The position numbers and the translations under genes are program-made. A stretch of DNA of 64,000 nt from Marinobacter mangrovi (GTDB lineage Bacteria; Pseudomonadota; Gammaproteobacteria; Pseudomonadales; Oleiphilaceae), in assembly GCF_016798325.1 (NCBI RefSeq), contig NZ_JAERVO010000004.1, positions 124,001-188,000 on the forward strand. The letters are read 5' to 3'. Of this stretch, positions 9,426 to 19,743 are shown piece after piece. The first letter of the stretch is position 1. The number at the start of each line of letters is the position of its first letter. Under the pieces are notes generated by a model. It saw only the letters and a list, made by a program, of their open reading frames with translations, was not told where the DNA came from and made no database searches.

Positions 9426-9920
9426 GGTACGTCCGATGGCCATTGGCTTGAGGGACCTCTGATTAATCCATTCGCGTGTCGTCACGTCTGTCAGTTCGTC
9501 CCTGTAAAAGTTCGCGGAACCGTTGGAAAAAGTTCCTGAGTCCGGCGCCGCTGAATCACTCCTGACGGTTCTCCACGCTGGGAATACGGCTCGATCTGGT
9601 GCGGCAAATCGACGCGGCATTCCGGTCGGGGCTGGTCGTTGTGGATCGCCATGACCTGGAAACGCAGTCCAGAGCGTGAAGTGCCCCGAAAGCCAGAGAT
9701 GCTCTGGAGTGACTCAGAGGCTCCCTTATTGCTGGCTTATAATGGCACAAGGCTAAACGCTTGCCCAATGACTGTTTTCTCATGCGCTTCAAGGCGGATT
9801 CGGTACCAAAGTAGGTGGTGTAGCGGTAACCCGCGGGTAGCGCCATCGGGATGGCGTCGCTAGAATGACGTGTTAAGAAGCATCCTACATCCCGCTTTTT
9901 ATACAGGTTTGCGCTGTTCG
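9426..9920. other. 495-base divergent intergenic region before hemA
   Basis: No credible gene is visible. The region separates the minus-strand TPR-lolB-ispE unit from hemA. A perfect TATAAT lies at 9738-9743 on the plus strand, but the bases 17 upstream (CTCAGAGG) are a poor -35. An activator may be needed, or the start point may lie elsewhere. The leader from there to the hemA ATG would be about 170 bases. Confidence 0.6.
9738..9743 (+). promoter_or_regulatory. Candidate -10 element for hemA
   Basis: A consensus TATAAT sits in a short AT-rich island about 180 bases before the hemA ATG, with a weak -35. This is sequence match only. Confidence 0.4.
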
Positions 9921-11264
9921 ATGGCATTACTGACTCTGGGTATCAATCACCGTACGGCTCCCCTTGAACTGAGGGAGCGGGTGGCGTTCACCCCGGAGCG
10001 CATGGGGGAGGCTTTCTCCGCCCTGAAAGTCGTGGCTGGCGTCAGCGAAGCCGCCATCCTGTCCACCTGTAATCGCACCGAGCTCTTCCTTGCCGCCGAG
10101 GACGATTGCGCGAACGCTGTGCTGCGCTGGATCGCCGGTTTCCATGATATGGATGTCGACGAGCTGTCCGAGTCCTTCTATATCTACACCAACGCCGAAG
10201 CCGTGCGTCACATGATGCGGGTGGCTTCCGGGCTGGATTCCATGGTGCTGGGCGAACCCCAGATTCTGGGCCAATTGAAGGAAGCCTACGCGCTGTCCCG
10301 GTCCCACGGGGCCAGTGGCTCGTTATTGTCCCGTCTGTTTGAGCAGAGTTTCTCCGTGGCCAAGCGGGTCCGCACGGAAACCACCATTGGTGAAAACCCG
10401 GTGTCCGTGGCCTACGCCGCGGTGAGCATGGCGCGTAATATCTTTTCCGACCTGCGCCGCAACAAGGCCCTGTTGATCGGCGCCGGCCGCACCATCGATC
10501 TGGTGGCCAGCCATCTGCGCGAAGCCGGCGTGCCGTCCCTGATCGTGGCCAACCGGACGCTGGAACGGGCCCAGGAAGTGGCCCGGCAACACGGCGGTCA
10601 TGGCATCCTGCTGTCGGAAATCCCCGAACATCTGCCCGGCGTGGACATCGTGATTGCCTCCACCGCCAGCCAACTGCCGGTACTGGGCAAGGGCGCCGTT
10701 GAGCGCGCCCTGAAAATCCGCAAGCACCGGCCGTATTTCATGGTGGATCTGGCGGTCCCGCGGGACATCGAGCCGGAAGTGGCGCAGATGGACGACGTCT
10801 ATCTCTATGCGGTCGATGACCTGCGTCAGGTGATCGAGGACAACCTCCGCTCCCGGGAAGGGGCAGCGCGGGAAGCCGAGCGGCTGATCGAGTCCGGCAC
10901 CGAAGACTTTCTGTATCAGCTGCGGGCGCTGGATGCGGTATCGACCCTCAAGCAGTACCGCAACCATGCCGAGGACCTGCGCGACCTGGAAGTCGAACGC
11001 GCACTCAAGCAGTTGCGTAACGGCGGCGATCCGGAAACCCTGCTGCGCAGTCTGGCGCGGGGGATCACCAACAAGCTGCTGCACGAACCGTCCGTCCAGG
11101 TGCGCAAGGCCACCGCGGAAGGCCGCACCGAAGTGACCTACTGGCTGCGTGAACTGCACCAGCTGGGCCGGGCCCAGGATGATCTGCTGGCACCCCCGTC
11201 AGCAGCGGACTCGACCGATGAGTCCGACCCTGCGCGCCAACCCCAATTCAATGATAAGATCTGA
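9921..11264 (+). CDS. hemA: Glutamyl-tRNA reductase
   Basis: HemA reduces glutamyl-tRNA to glutamate-1-semialdehyde, the first committed step of haem synthesis by the C5 route. I take the ATG at 9921 ([15 protein letters not shown]), the family's usual N-terminus, giving 447 residues. The catalytic Cys is residue 50 in STCNRTE. The NADPH domain has [15 protein letters not shown]. The C-terminal dimerisation helix is followed by a variable Ser/Asp-rich tail. It heads the operon hemA-prfA-prmC-moeB, the standard arrangement that links haem and release-factor genes in gammaproteobacteria. Confidence 0.97.
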   Translation: MALLTLGINHRTAPLELRERVAFTPERMGEAFSALKVVAGVSEAAILSTCNRTELFLAAEDDCANAVLRWIAGFHDMDVDELSESFYIYTNAEAVRHMMRVASGLDSMVLGEPQILGQLKEAYALSRSHGASGSLLSRLFEQSFSVAKRVRTETTIGENPVSVAYAAVSMARNIFSDLRRNKALLIGAGRTIDLVASHLREAGVPSLIVANRTLERAQEVARQHGGHGILLSEIPEHLPGVDIVIASTASQLPVLGKGAVERALKIRKHRPYFMVDLAVPRDIEPEVAQMDDVYLYAVDDLRQVIEDNLRSREGAAREAERLIESGTEDFLYQLRALDAVSTLKQYRNHAEDLRDLEVERALKQLRNGGDPETLLRSLARGITNKLLHEPSVQVRKATAEGRTEVTYWLRELHQLGRAQDDLLAPPSAADSTDESDPARQPQFNDKI

Positions 11265-11310
11265 CCACGTTTTTTCGGGACCCGCCCGGGTCCGCTGACC
11301 TGGACACTGC

Positions 11311-12396
11311 ATGAAATCTTCGATTCAGACCAAACTTGATCGGCTCAATGACCGATTCGAGGAAGTGAGCGCGTTGCTCAGCGACCCGTCCATCATTGCC
11401 AATCAGGATCGCTTCCGGGATCTTTCAAAGGAATACGCGGACATCGAGCCGGTCGTCCAGTGCTACCAGGCCTATCAGCGGGCTAACGACGATGTGGCCG
11501 AAGCCCGGGAACTGCTCCGCGATGGCGATGCCGACATGCGGGAAATGGCGGAGGAAGAACTGGCGTCCGCCCGCCAGAAAGTCGAAGCGCTCGACGAAGA
11601 ACTGCAGCGTCTGATGATGCCGAAGGATCCGGACGACGGTAAGAACGCCTTCCTGGAAATCCGTGCCGGTACCGGCGGTGACGAAGCGGCCCTGTTCGCG
11701 GGCGACCTGTTCCGCATGTACAGCCGCTTTGCCGAAAACCGCGGCTGGAAAGTGGAAGTCATCAGCGACAGCCCGGGCGAGCACGGTGGCTACAAGGAAA
11801 TCATCACCCGGGTGACCGGCGACCAGGTCTATGGTGCCCTCAAGTTTGAGTCCGGCGCCCATCGGGTACAGCGGGTGCCGGAAACCGAATCCCAGGGCCG
11901 TATCCACACGTCCGCCTGCACGGTGGCGGTGATGCCGGAAGCCGACGAGGCGGATGCCATTGAAATCAGCAAAGCGGACCTGCGGGTGGATACCTTCCGC
12001 GCGTCCGGCGCCGGTGGGCAGCACGTTAACAAGACGGATTCCGCGATCCGCATTACCCACCTGCCGACGGGCATTGTGGTGGAGTGCCAGGACGAGCGGT
12101 CCCAGCACAAGAACCGCGCCAAGGCCATGAGTCTGCTGTCGGCCCGGCTGCAGGACGCCGAAACCGAGCGCCAGCAGCAGTCCGAAGCGGCCCAGCGCAA
12201 GAGCCTGGTGGGCAGTGGCGATCGGTCGGAGCGGATCCGTACCTACAATTTCCCCCAGGGCCGGGTGACCGATCACCGCATCAACCTGACCCTGTACAAG
12301 CTTGACGAAATCATTGCCGGCGATCTGTCCCCGGTGATCGGCCCGTTGCAGCAGGAGCGCCAGGCCGAGTTGCTGGCCAGTCAGGCGGATGAGTAA
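11311..12396 (+). CDS. prfA: Peptide chain release factor 1
   Basis: RF1 reads UAA and UAG stop codons and triggers hydrolysis of the peptidyl-tRNA. The 361-residue protein carries the stop-codon tripeptide PET (PxT type) at 190-192 and the catalytic GGQ at 235-237 within [13 protein letters not shown] rather than SPF identifies RF1 rather than RF2. The glutamine is methylated by PrmC, whose gene overlaps the prfA 3' end by 8 bases, suggesting coupled translation. Confidence 0.98.
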   Translation: MKSSIQTKLDRLNDRFEEVSALLSDPSIIANQDRFRDLSKEYADIEPVVQCYQAYQRANDDVAEARELLRDGDADMREMAEEELASARQKVEALDEELQRLMMPKDPDDGKNAFLEIRAGTGGDEAALFAGDLFRMYSRFAENRGWKVEVISDSPGEHGGYKEIITRVTGDQVYGALKFESGAHRVQRVPETESQGRIHTSACTVAVMPEADEADAIEISKADLRVDTFRASGAGGQHVNKTDSAIRITHLPTGIVVECQDERSQHKNRAKAMSLLSARLQDAETERQQQSEAAQRKSLVGSGDRSERIRTYNFPQGRVTDHRINLTLYKLDEIIAGDLSPVIGPLQQERQAELLASQADE

Positions 12397-13252
12397 CGCG
12401 CCCGACACCGTCGCCCGTCTGCTCGCCGATGCCGCCGCCCGTATTGGCGGTGACTCGCCCCGGCTGGATGCCGAGCTGCTGCTGGAAGCGGTGCTCGACC
12501 GCAATCCCACCTGGTTCCGCACCTGGCCAGAACATGAAGTCGCGCCAACGGATATCGCCCGTTTCAATACCCTCGTCGAACGCCGGATGACCGGCCATCC
12601 CGTGGCCCACCTGCTGGGCCATCAGGGCTTCTGGTCACTGACGCTGGAGGTCAGTGACCGCACACTGATTCCCCGCCCCGATACCGAGTGCCTGGTGGAA
12701 GCCGCCCTGGATCTGCCGTTGCCCGAACAGGCGCGCGTCCTGGATCTGGGCACCGGCACGGGCGCGATCGCCCTGGCGCTGGCCAGTGAGAAGCCGGACT
12801 GGTCGGTCCAGGCCACCGATGCGGTGGACGATGCGGTCGCATTAGCCCGTCGCAATGCGGAGCGGCTGGGCCTGCCGGTCCAGGTGAGTCGCAGCCACTG
12901 GTTCCGGGATCTGGCGTCGGCCCGTTTTGACCTGATCGTCAGCAACCCGCCTTACATCGCCGAGAGAGACCATCACCTGGACCAGGGGGATGTCCGCTTC
13001 GAGCCGGCGTCGGCTCTGGTGGCGGGTGCCGACGGGCTTGACGATATCCGCGAAATTGCCGCCACCGCACCAGACTGGTTGCGACCGGGCGGCTGGTTGC
13101 TGGTCGAGCACGGGTTCGATCAGGGCCCGGCCGTGCGCGATCTGTTTATGGCGGCGGGGTTCAGTAAGGTCGAGACCGGTCGGGATTATGGCAGCAATGA
13201 CCGGTATACCCTGGGAAGAATCGAGAAGGGAGAAAACGATGCTGACGGATAA
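12389..13252 (+). CDS. prmC: Release-factor glutamine N5-methyltransferase
   Basis: PrmC (HemK) methylates the GGQ glutamine of RF1 and RF2 using S-adenosylmethionine. The 287-residue protein has an N-terminal helical domain that recognises the release factor and a Rossmann domain with [14 protein letters not shown]. The active-site NPPY is at 186-189. It overlaps prfA at its start and moeB at its end by 14 bases, so it is translationally embedded in the operon. Confidence 0.96.
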   Translation: MSNAPDTVARLLADAAARIGGDSPRLDAELLLEAVLDRNPTWFRTWPEHEVAPTDIARFNTLVERRMTGHPVAHLLGHQGFWSLTLEVSDRTLIPRPDTECLVEAALDLPLPEQARVLDLGTGTGAIALALASEKPDWSVQATDAVDDAVALARRNAERLGLPVQVSRSHWFRDLASARFDLIVSNPPYIAERDHHLDQGDVRFEPASALVAGADGLDDIREIAATAPDWLRPGGWLLVEHGFDQGPAVRDLFMAAGFSKVETGRDYGSNDRYTLGRIEKGENDADG

Positions 13253-13991
13253 CGAGCTGATGCGCTACAGCCGCCAGTTGCTGTTGCCGCAGCTGGATGT
13301 GCAGGGGCAGCTGCGTCTCAAGCAGGCGCGCGTGCTGATTGTGGGCGCCGGCGGCCTGGGCTGCCCGGTAGCGCTCTACCTGGGCGGGGCTGGAGTGGGC
13401 CATCTGGTGATCGCCGACGACGATCGGGTCGACGTTGCGAACCTGCAGCGCCAGGTGGCTTTTCGTCAGGCCGACCTGGATCAGCCCAAGGCGGGGCGTC
13501 TGGCGGAAGCCGTACGGTCGATGAACCCGGAGATCACCGTGGACGCCGTCGAATCGCGCCTCGAAGGCGATGCTCTGCGTACGGAAGTCGCCGCCGCATC
13601 TCTGGTGGTGGATTGCACCGACAACTTCGCCACCCGCTTTGCCATCAACCGCGCCTGCGTCAACGCCGGCGTACCGCTGGTGTCCGGCGCCGCCATTCGC
13701 GGGGAAGGGCAGGTCAGCGTGTTTGACACCCGGGATACGAAGCAGCCCTGCTATCAGTGCCTGTATCCGGACACCGGCGATGAGGATTTGCGCTGCTCCG
13801 AAGCCGGTGTGATCGGACCGCTGGTGGGCATGATTGGCGCCTGCCAGGCGATGGAAGCCATCAAGGTGTTGGCCGGTGTGGGCGTTTCCCTGGCCGGACG
13901 GCTTCTGCTACTCGATGCCTGGCGCATGGAGTGGCGTGAAATGAAACTCGCCCGCGATCCGGACTGCCCGGTCTGTCGCGAGCGTCACTGA
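13239..13991 (+). CDS. moeB: Molybdopterin-synthase adenylyltransferase (MoeB/ThiF family)
   Basis: This E1-like enzyme adenylates the C-terminal Gly of a ubiquitin-like sulphur carrier (MoaD or ThiS). The ATG at 13239 has a GAAGGGAG ribosome site and lies inside the prmC 3' end. The 250-residue protein has the nucleotide-binding GAGGLG at 36-41, the DCTDNF motif, and two zinc Cys pairs, CYQC and CPVC near the C-terminus. The position after hemA-prfA-prmC is that of moeB in related genomes. A ThiF role cannot be excluded from sequence alone. Confidence 0.9.
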   Translation: MLTDNELMRYSRQLLLPQLDVQGQLRLKQARVLIVGAGGLGCPVALYLGGAGVGHLVIADDDRVDVANLQRQVAFRQADLDQPKAGRLAEAVRSMNPEITVDAVESRLEGDALRTEVAAASLVVDCTDNFATRFAINRACVNAGVPLVSGAAIRGEGQVSVFDTRDTKQPCYQCLYPDTGDEDLRCSEAGVIGPLVGMIGACQAMEAIKVLAGVGVSLAGRLLLLDAWRMEWREMKLARDPDCPVCRERH

Positions 13992-15388
13992 TCCTTTAAC
14001 GCCTGGAACCGGGCGATCGCCTCTTTCCGCGTTTCCTTTAAATCCACAATCGGCCGGATATACCCCTTGGGCACCGTGCCACCGGCTGCGGGGTTGTGGA
14101 TGCGCTTGTTGTCCAGATCCCGCAACTCCGGCACAAAGCGGCGAATAAAGGCACCATCCGGATCGAAGCGTTCGCTTTGGGTCGCCGGATTGAAGACCCG
14201 GAAGTAGGGCGCGGCGTCGGTCCCCGTCGAGGCGCTCCACTGCCAGCCGCCGTTGTTGGAGGCCAGGAAGCCGTCCGCCAGGTGGCTCATGAACCAGGCC
14301 TCACCCTGGCGCCAGTCGAGGAACAGGTTCTTGGACAGGAACATCGCCGTCACCATCCTCAGACGATTGTGCATCCAGCCGGTTTCCTTCAGTTGCCGCA
14401 TCGCGGCGTCCACCAGCGGGATGCCGGTCTCGCCATTTTGCCAGGCTTTCAGATGGTCCTCGGAGGTGTTCCAGACCAGCGCCTCGGTTTCCGGTTTGAA
14501 GGCCCGGTGCATGCTCACTCGCGGGTAGTGATAGAGGATGTGGACGTAGAAGTCGCGCCAGCAGATCTCGTTGATCCAGCCCCGGATTCCGGTCGCGTCC
14601 TTCTGGTGGCGCATGGCTTCCTGCGCAGCCTGCAGGCACTGGCGGCCGGACAGGATGCCGCTGGCCAGGTAGGGCGAGACCAGGCTGGTGCCGTCGATCG
14701 ACGGAAAGTCCCGATCCTCCTTGTAGCGGCCCGCCCGTTCTTCCAGGAATTCGATCAGAGCCCGGTGTGCGGCGTCTTCACCCACGGCGACCAATGACGG
14801 CGGTGGATTCCGGAAGGCTTCGGGTGTGGTCGGGCGTGGCGGTGCCTTGATTTTCGGGCCCTGGGGCGCGGGAATGGCCAGGCATTCCGGTTGCGTGGTC
14901 TCCACCCAGTCCCACCAGCGGCGGGAGAAGGGGGTGAACACCGAGTAGGGATCGCCCTGCTGGGTCAGCACGCTGCCGACCGGCGCAACGGTCTGATCCC
15001 GGTATTTGTGCAAGGCGATACCCTGGTCGGCCAACCGCTGGTGAGCGGCCTTGTCCCGGCGCCGTTCGTTGACGCCGTACTCCTCGTTGATATGGATCGT
15101 GGTCACGTTGCGTTCGCGTACGAGGGCTTCCAGTGCGTCGAGGCTGTCGTCAAACCGGTCCGCTTCCAGAATGTGCAACGGAATACCGAGGCCAGCCAGT
15201 TGCCTGCCAAGATCTTCCAGATGGTCGAGTACGAGTGCCACACGCGCCGGCGACCAGTCGTGCTCGGTCCATTGGCCCGGCGTCATCAGGAAGCAGGCTT
15301 CCACCGGCCCGTCACCAGCACAGGCGGCCACCAGGGCGGGGTTGTCGGCGACCCGGAGATCGTTGCGGAACCAGGCGAGCTGCGTCAT
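13985..15388 (-). CDS. phrB: Deoxyribodipyrimidine photolyase (class I CPD type)
   Basis: This flavoenzyme uses blue light to split cyclobutane pyrimidine dimers in DNA. The ATG at 15388 (MTQLAWFRNDLRVAD) has AAGGA upstream and yields 467 residues. The N-terminal Rossmann antenna domain binds the light-harvesting cofactor. The C-terminal FAD domain has GWINEICWRDFY, RLRMVTAMFLSKN and NGGWQWSASTGTDAAPYFR, all typical of active class I enzymes. The gene converges on moeB and their 3' ends overlap by 7 bases. Confidence 0.95.
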   Translation of the reverse strand: MTQLAWFRNDLRVADNPALVAACAGDGPVEACFLMTPGQWTEHDWSPARVALVLDHLEDLGRQLAGLGIPLHILEADRFDDSLDALEALVRERNVTTIHINEEYGVNERRRDKAAHQRLADQGIALHKYRDQTVAPVGSVLTQQGDPYSVFTPFSRRWWDWVETTQPECLAIPAPQGPKIKAPPRPTTPEAFRNPPPSLVAVGEDAAHRALIEFLEERAGRYKEDRDFPSIDGTSLVSPYLASGILSGRQCLQAAQEAMRHQKDATGIRGWINEICWRDFYVHILYHYPRVSMHRAFKPETEALVWNTSEDHLKAWQNGETGIPLVDAAMRQLKETGWMHNRLRMVTAMFLSKNLFLDWRQGEAWFMSHLADGFLASNNGGWQWSASTGTDAAPYFRVFNPATQSERFDPDGAFIRRFVPELRDLDNKRIHNPAAGGTVPKGYIRPIVDLKETRKEAIARFQALKDQ

Positions 15389-15597
15389 GTCATGTCCTTT
15401 CACTGAGTTGCCGTGAGCCAATGCTACCCCATGTATTCGCGGCCCCCGGATGTTTGGATTATAGTTAAATGAAATTATTGGATTTTATGGGCAACTCCCC
15501 ATGGGGATTAATGCTTACTTGAGCGAGTCCGCGTTCCGGTCTAAATAGTGCGCCAGGAACCGCCCATCCCCATTTCAAGCGAGACACACGACAGACC

Positions 15598-16401
15598 ATG
15601 GAGCAGGCACAGGATGCCCCCGGCCGCTGGAATCACGCTTTTGCGCTGCAGTCCGGCCAGACCCAGAAACACGAACTCAGTGAAACCCGGCTCTGGGTGA
15701 CGCTGCTCGACAATGAATGGCAGGTCCGCTGGGAGCGGGATGCCGGTGAAACGGACCGGACCGATTGGCGCCAGTTGGTCAGCCACGTCCTGCCCGGCAG
15801 CGAAGTCAAGCAGCACCGCTTTATCCGCCCGGATGAGGGGGGCGACGTGCTGTTCATGCCGGCGCTGGCGGACCGGCCGACCATGATCCGCCCCTATCAG
15901 CCGCTGACCCTGCCGGCCGGCCGTGAGTGCACCATCTACGTGGCGACCCTGGTGTGGTTGCGCATCCTGGTGGGCAATACACGAACCCAGTTGATCGAGC
16001 TGCCGCTGGCAGAGCCGTCGCTGACCTGGGTCGGCCGATCCACGATGGACGGCGAACTGTGCTACACAGCGCCCACCTACGCCCGGCTGGTGCTGGATGC
16101 GGTGCCCAAGCGGCCGTGGCGCGCCATCAGCCCGGTGCGGATCTGCAACCGGCGGCCGGAGCCCCTGCTGCTGGAGCGCTTCAGTCTGCCGACACAATAT
16201 CTGTCGCTGCACATGAACGATCGCGGCCAGCTCTGGACGCCCCGGGTGACCGTAACCTGCGACACCGATATGGAGCATGCGGCCATGCGGATTTCTCGGC
16301 GTTTGCCGTCGGAAGCCGGCGCCTGCGAGATGCTCGCGGCCGGTCGCATGCGCTATGACCGGGGCGTGCTGACCAAGGCGCTGGACCGGATTTTCGGATA
16401 G
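15598..16401 (+). CDS. Conserved hypothetical protein, possibly DUF432-like
   Basis: I do not recognise a function. The 267-residue protein has no signal peptide or membrane segment and looks rich in beta strands, with many Trp and Arg residues. Its start, MEQAQDAPGRWNHAF, overlaps no other gene. Resemblance to the uncharacterised DUF432 family is from memory and weak. It ends 7 bases before an MscS channel gene whose ribosome site follows its stop, so the two are probably cotranscribed and may act together. It heads the five-gene RimK cluster. Confidence 0.75.
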   Translation: MEQAQDAPGRWNHAFALQSGQTQKHELSETRLWVTLLDNEWQVRWERDAGETDRTDWRQLVSHVLPGSEVKQHRFIRPDEGGDVLFMPALADRPTMIRPYQPLTLPAGRECTIYVATLVWLRILVGNTRTQLIELPLAEPSLTWVGRSTMDGELCYTAPTYARLVLDAVPKRPWRAISPVRICNRRPEPLLLERFSLPTQYLSLHMNDRGQLWTPRVTVTCDTDMEHAAMRISRRLPSEAGACEMLAAGRMRYDRGVLTKALDRIFG

Positions 16402-16408
16402 GAGACGA

Positions 16409-17296
16409 TTGTTGGACGGAATTGGACAAGCGCTGACCACGGAGTTGGGCGGTATCGACTGGTTTGCCTGGATCCGGGTGGCCATCCTGCTGGCGCTGGG
16501 GTTTGTGTTGGCGAGCCTGGCTTCGAGAGGAATGGGTGGTTTGTTGAGCAGCCGCTCCTCGAGGCATGTGACGGCGATGTTCGGACGGCTGGTGTTCTAT
16601 GCTGTCTTTGTCATCTTTATCATTGCGGCACTGCGGGAAGCCGGTTTCGCGCCGGACGTCCTGCTGGGGGCGGCCGGCATTCTTACCGTTGCCATTGGCT
16701 TCGCCTCCCAGACTTCCGCCTCGAATATGATCAGCGGACTGTTCCTGCTGGTGGAGAAGCCGTTCGAGATTGGTAACTTCATCGAAGTGGATGGGACCAT
16801 CGGCGAGGTGATCGGGATCGACATGCTCAGCGTTAAATTGCGAACGGCGGACAACCTGTACGTCAGGATTCCCAACGAAACGCTGATCAAGACGCGGGTC
16901 ATTAACCGCTCGCGCTTCCCGATTCGCCGCCTCGACCTGAACGTTGGCGTGGCCTATCGGGAGGATTTGAAGCGCGTTCAGACCTTGCTGCTGGGGCTGG
17001 CTGGCGACAATCCGGCTTGCCTGGAGGAACCGAAGCCGTTTGTCCTGACCACCGGTTTCGGCCCATCCTCGGTAGACCTGCAGTTTTCGTATTGGGTCCC
17101 GGCCGACAAGGTGCTTGAAGGCCGCAGTTCCATGATGGAGGCCATCAAGGCCCTGTTTGACCGGGAAGGCATTGAGATTCCTTTTCCGCAGACGAGCGTT
17201 CACGCGGGCAGCGCCTCAGCGCCTTTCCAGGTGCAGTTGATTCCGGAGAAGAACCGACAGGAAGGAACCGATGACGACAAGCAAGAAGAACGTTGA
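16409..17296 (+). CDS. MscS-family small-conductance mechanosensitive channel
   Basis: This is a predicted inner-membrane channel that opens under membrane tension. It starts at TTG 16409 with GGAGA upstream. The 295 residues hold about three N-terminal membrane helices (around 20-40, 60-80 and the pore helix from about 88). The conserved pore and junction region [23 protein letters not shown] is followed by the beta domain ([11 protein letters not shown]) and the cytoplasmic cage. Its 3' end overlaps the RimB-like gene by 26 bases, so it is tied to the RimK module. The length matches E. coli MscS (286). Confidence 0.92.
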   Translation: MLDGIGQALTTELGGIDWFAWIRVAILLALGFVLASLASRGMGGLLSSRSSRHVTAMFGRLVFYAVFVIFIIAALREAGFAPDVLLGAAGILTVAIGFASQTSASNMISGLFLLVEKPFEIGNFIEVDGTIGEVIGIDMLSVKLRTADNLYVRIPNETLIKTRVINRSRFPIRRLDLNVGVAYREDLKRVQTLLLGLAGDNPACLEEPKPFVLTTGFGPSSVDLQFSYWVPADKVLEGRSSMMEAIKALFDREGIEIPFPQTSVHAGSASAPFQVQLIPEKNRQEGTDDDKQEER

Positions 17297-17747
17297 TCCC
17301 CTGGCGCTGACGCCACTCGGCTGGCGCGAATGGTTGGGCCTGCCCGATCTGGGTATCGATCGCATCAAGGCAAAGATCGACACCGGAGCACGCACCTCCT
17401 GTTTGCACACGTTTCGAATGGAACCCTACACGGAGAAGGGAGAGCGCCGTGTCCGATTCTGGGTCCACCCGGAACAGAACAACCTGCACTCGGTGGTGGA
17501 ATGCGATGCCCTGGTGCTGGACGAACGGATGGTCTCGGATTCCGGCGGCCACCGCGAGCAACGTCTGGTGATCAGCACGAACGTGGTGGTGGGCGAAGCC
17601 CACTGGCCCATTGAAATGACCCTGACCAACCGCGATACCATGCGCTTCCGCATGCTGTTGGGGCGCACCGCCATGTCCGGCCGTGCGCTGGTCGTTCCCG
17701 AACACTCTTATCTGGCCGGTGATCCGGCCCCTGGGAGCTCTAAATGA
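17271..17747 (+). CDS. rimB: RimB-type retropepsin-like protease (PF05618, 'ATP-dependent zinc protease')
   Basis: The 158-residue protein has the family signature [12 protein letters not shown], where DTGA is an aspartic-protease-like active-site motif. The second half has the conserved [15 protein letters not shown]. In Pseudomonas fluorescens RimB is known to act with RimK, counteracting or tuning its glutamate addition to ribosomal protein S6. Here the gene overlaps mscS by 26 bases and rimK by 4 (ATGA), strong evidence of joint translation. The Pfam name mentions ATP and zinc, but the motif suggests an aspartyl protease. Confidence 0.85.
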   Translation: MTTSKKNVDPLALTPLGWREWLGLPDLGIDRIKAKIDTGARTSCLHTFRMEPYTEKGERRVRFWVHPEQNNLHSVVECDALVLDERMVSDSGGHREQRLVISTNVVVGEAHWPIEMTLTNRDTMRFRMLLGRTAMSGRALVVPEHSYLAGDPAPGSSK

Positions 17748-18649
17748 AGATTGCCGTGCTTTCTCGCAACAAGTCCCTGTACTCCACCCGCCGACTGGTC
17801 GAAGAGGGGATTAACCGCGGGCATGATGTGCGGGTAATCGACTGCCTGCACTGCTACATGAACATCACCTCCGCCAATCCGGAGATCCACTACCGAAAGG
17901 AAATCCTGGACGATTTCGATGTGGTGATCCCGCGCATTGGTGCGTCAGTGACGTTTTACGGCACCGCCGTGCTGCGCCAGTTCGAGATGATGGGGGTGTT
18001 CCCGGTCAACGAGTCCGTGGCCATCAGCCGCTCCCGGGACAAGCTGCGTTCGCTGCAGCTGCTGGCACGCAAGGGCGTGGGCATGCCGGTGACCGGATTC
18101 GCCAACAAGCCGGATGACGTGCCCGAGCTGATCCGCATGGTGGGCGGCTCGCCGGTGGTCATCAAGCTGCTGCAGGGCACCCAGGGCATCGGCGTGGTGC
18201 TGGCGGAAACCCGCAAGGCGGCGGAAAGTGTGATTGAGGCCTTTATGGGCCTGAAGGCGGATATCCTGGTGCAGGAGTTCATCAAGGAAGCCGGCGGGGC
18301 CGACATCCGCTGTTTCGTGATTGGGGACAAGGTGATTGCGGCCATGAAGCGCCAGGCGGGCGAGGGCGAATTCCGCTCCAACCTGCATCGCGGCGGCACG
18401 GCCTCCCTGGTCCGTATCTCTCCCGAAGAACGCCGTACGGCGATTGCGGCCGCCAAGGCCATGGGCCTGAACGTGGCCGGGGTGGATCTGCTGCGCTCCA
18501 GCCGTGGGCCGCTGGTGATGGAAGTGAATTCGTCACCGGGCCTGGAAGGTATTGAGACCGCCACCGGCAAGAACGTGGCGGGCATGATCGTCGACTGGAC
18601 GGAAAAGAACCAGAAGCCGTGGAAGACACGGACCAAAGGGAGAGGCTGA
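17744..18649 (+). CDS. rimK: Alpha-L-glutamate ligase RimK (ATP-grasp)
   Basis: RimK adds glutamate residues to the C-terminus of ribosomal protein S6 and can make poly-glutamate chains. The 301-residue protein is full length. It begins [21 protein letters not shown] and has ATP-grasp elements including [36 protein letters not shown] and the metal-binding [13 protein letters not shown]. It sits between rimB and an aspartoacylase-family gene with overlaps of a few bases. This suggests that a ligase and two potential hydrolases are made together. Confidence 0.93.
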   Translation: MKIAVLSRNKSLYSTRRLVEEGINRGHDVRVIDCLHCYMNITSANPEIHYRKEILDDFDVVIPRIGASVTFYGTAVLRQFEMMGVFPVNESVAISRSRDKLRSLQLLARKGVGMPVTGFANKPDDVPELIRMVGGSPVVIKLLQGTQGIGVVLAETRKAAESVIEAFMGLKADILVQEFIKEAGGADIRCFVIGDKVIAAMKRQAGEGEFRSNLHRGGTASLVRISPEERRTAIAAAKAMGLNVAGVDLLRSSRGPLVMEVNSSPGLEGIETATGKNVAGMIVDWTEKNQKPWKTRTKGRG

Positions 18650-18651
18650 CG

Positions 18652-19716
18652 ATGGCGCGCGCCCCATTCAAGATCGCGGGACACGAAATCCCCGCCGGGT
18701 CACGACAGACCGTTGAAGTGCCGGTGGCCAAGCTCTACACCCATACGCCGCTGCATATTCCCGTGGAAGTGGTTCACGGCCGGCGCGATGGCCCGGTGAT
18801 GCTGGTCTGCGCGGCCATCCACGGCGACGAGATCAACGGTGTGGAAATCATCCGCCGGGTCCTGCGTTACGGGGCGTTACGCCACCTGCGCGGCACGCTG
18901 ATCGCGGTGCCCATCGTCAACGTGTTCGGCTTTGTGCAGCGCACTCGCTACCTGCCGGACCGGCGTGATCTGAACCGGTGTTTTCCGGGGTCGGAGACCG
19001 GCTCCCTGGGCGGTCGGATCGCCTACCTGTTCCGCACCCAGATTATGGAGAGCGTCACTCACATCATCGATTTGCACACGGGCGCGATCCACCGCTTCAA
19101 CCTGCCGCAGGTTCGCGCGGAGTTGAAAAACCCGGAAACGATCCGTATCGCGGAGGCTTTTGGGGCACCGGTGATCCTGAATGCCAGCCTTCGCGAAGGC
19201 ACCTTGCGTGAGTATGCGGATTCACTGGATATTCCGGTTATCACGTTCGAAGGCGGCGAGGCGCTTCGTTTCGACGATGTGATCATCTCCAGCGGCGTGC
19301 GGGGCATTATCCGGGTGATGCGGGCGCTGGAGATGCTTCCCCAGAAGGCTTCACGCATCAAGGTCCGGAAACGGTCCGAGCTGGCGGAAAGTTCCACCTG
19401 GGTGCGGGCCGACATCGACGGGATCATGCGGCCGATCGTGCGCCTGGGGCAGCGGGTGCGAAAAGGGCAGAAGCTGGCGGTGATTGCCGATCCCTTCGGC
19501 GAGACGGAAACCGCACTGCTGGCATCGGTGTCCGGCATCGTCATCGGCATGAACAACCTGCCGCTGGTGAACGAAGGTGAGGCGATCTATCACATCGCCC
19601 GCTTTGAGGAACTGGCGGAAGCGGAGAAGGCGATGGACTATTTCCGCTCCAAGTTCGATTCGGAGGTGACCGAGGCGGTGTTGCCGGTGCATCCTTGGGA
19701 CGATCGGGAGAAGTAG
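18652..19716 (+). CDS. Succinylglutamate desuccinylase/aspartoacylase-family metallohydrolase
   Basis: This is a predicted zinc enzyme of the AstE/aspartoacylase group (M14-like carboxypeptidase fold), which cleaves amide bonds next to acidic amino acids. The ATG at 18652 is 2 bases past the rimK stop, after AGGGAGAG. The 354-residue protein has the zinc motif HGDE in CAAIHGDEINGVEIIRR and the third ligand in DLHTGA. The C-terminal beta-barrel domain contains RLGQRVRKGQKLAVI. No ast pathway genes are nearby, so succinylglutamate is unlikely. A glutamyl peptide or polyglutamate made by RimK is a plausible substrate (inference). Confidence 0.88.
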   Translation: MARAPFKIAGHEIPAGSRQTVEVPVAKLYTHTPLHIPVEVVHGRRDGPVMLVCAAIHGDEINGVEIIRRVLRYGALRHLRGTLIAVPIVNVFGFVQRTRYLPDRRDLNRCFPGSETGSLGGRIAYLFRTQIMESVTHIIDLHTGAIHRFNLPQVRAELKNPETIRIAEAFGAPVILNASLREGTLREYADSLDIPVITFEGGEALRFDDVIISSGVRGIIRVMRALEMLPQKASRIKVRKRSELAESSTWVRADIDGIMRPIVRLGQRVRKGQKLAVIADPFGETETALLASVSGIVIGMNNLPLVNEGEAIYHIARFEELAEAEKAMDYFRSKFDSEVTEAVLPVHPWDDREK

Positions 19717-19743
19717 AGATTTCGCGAGGCGGGTTGCATTCGA

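Noticed and set aside
9556-9927. Minus-strand open frame of 123 codons in the hemA upstream region
   Set aside because: No family resemblance, no ribosome site and it overlaps the expected hemA promoter.
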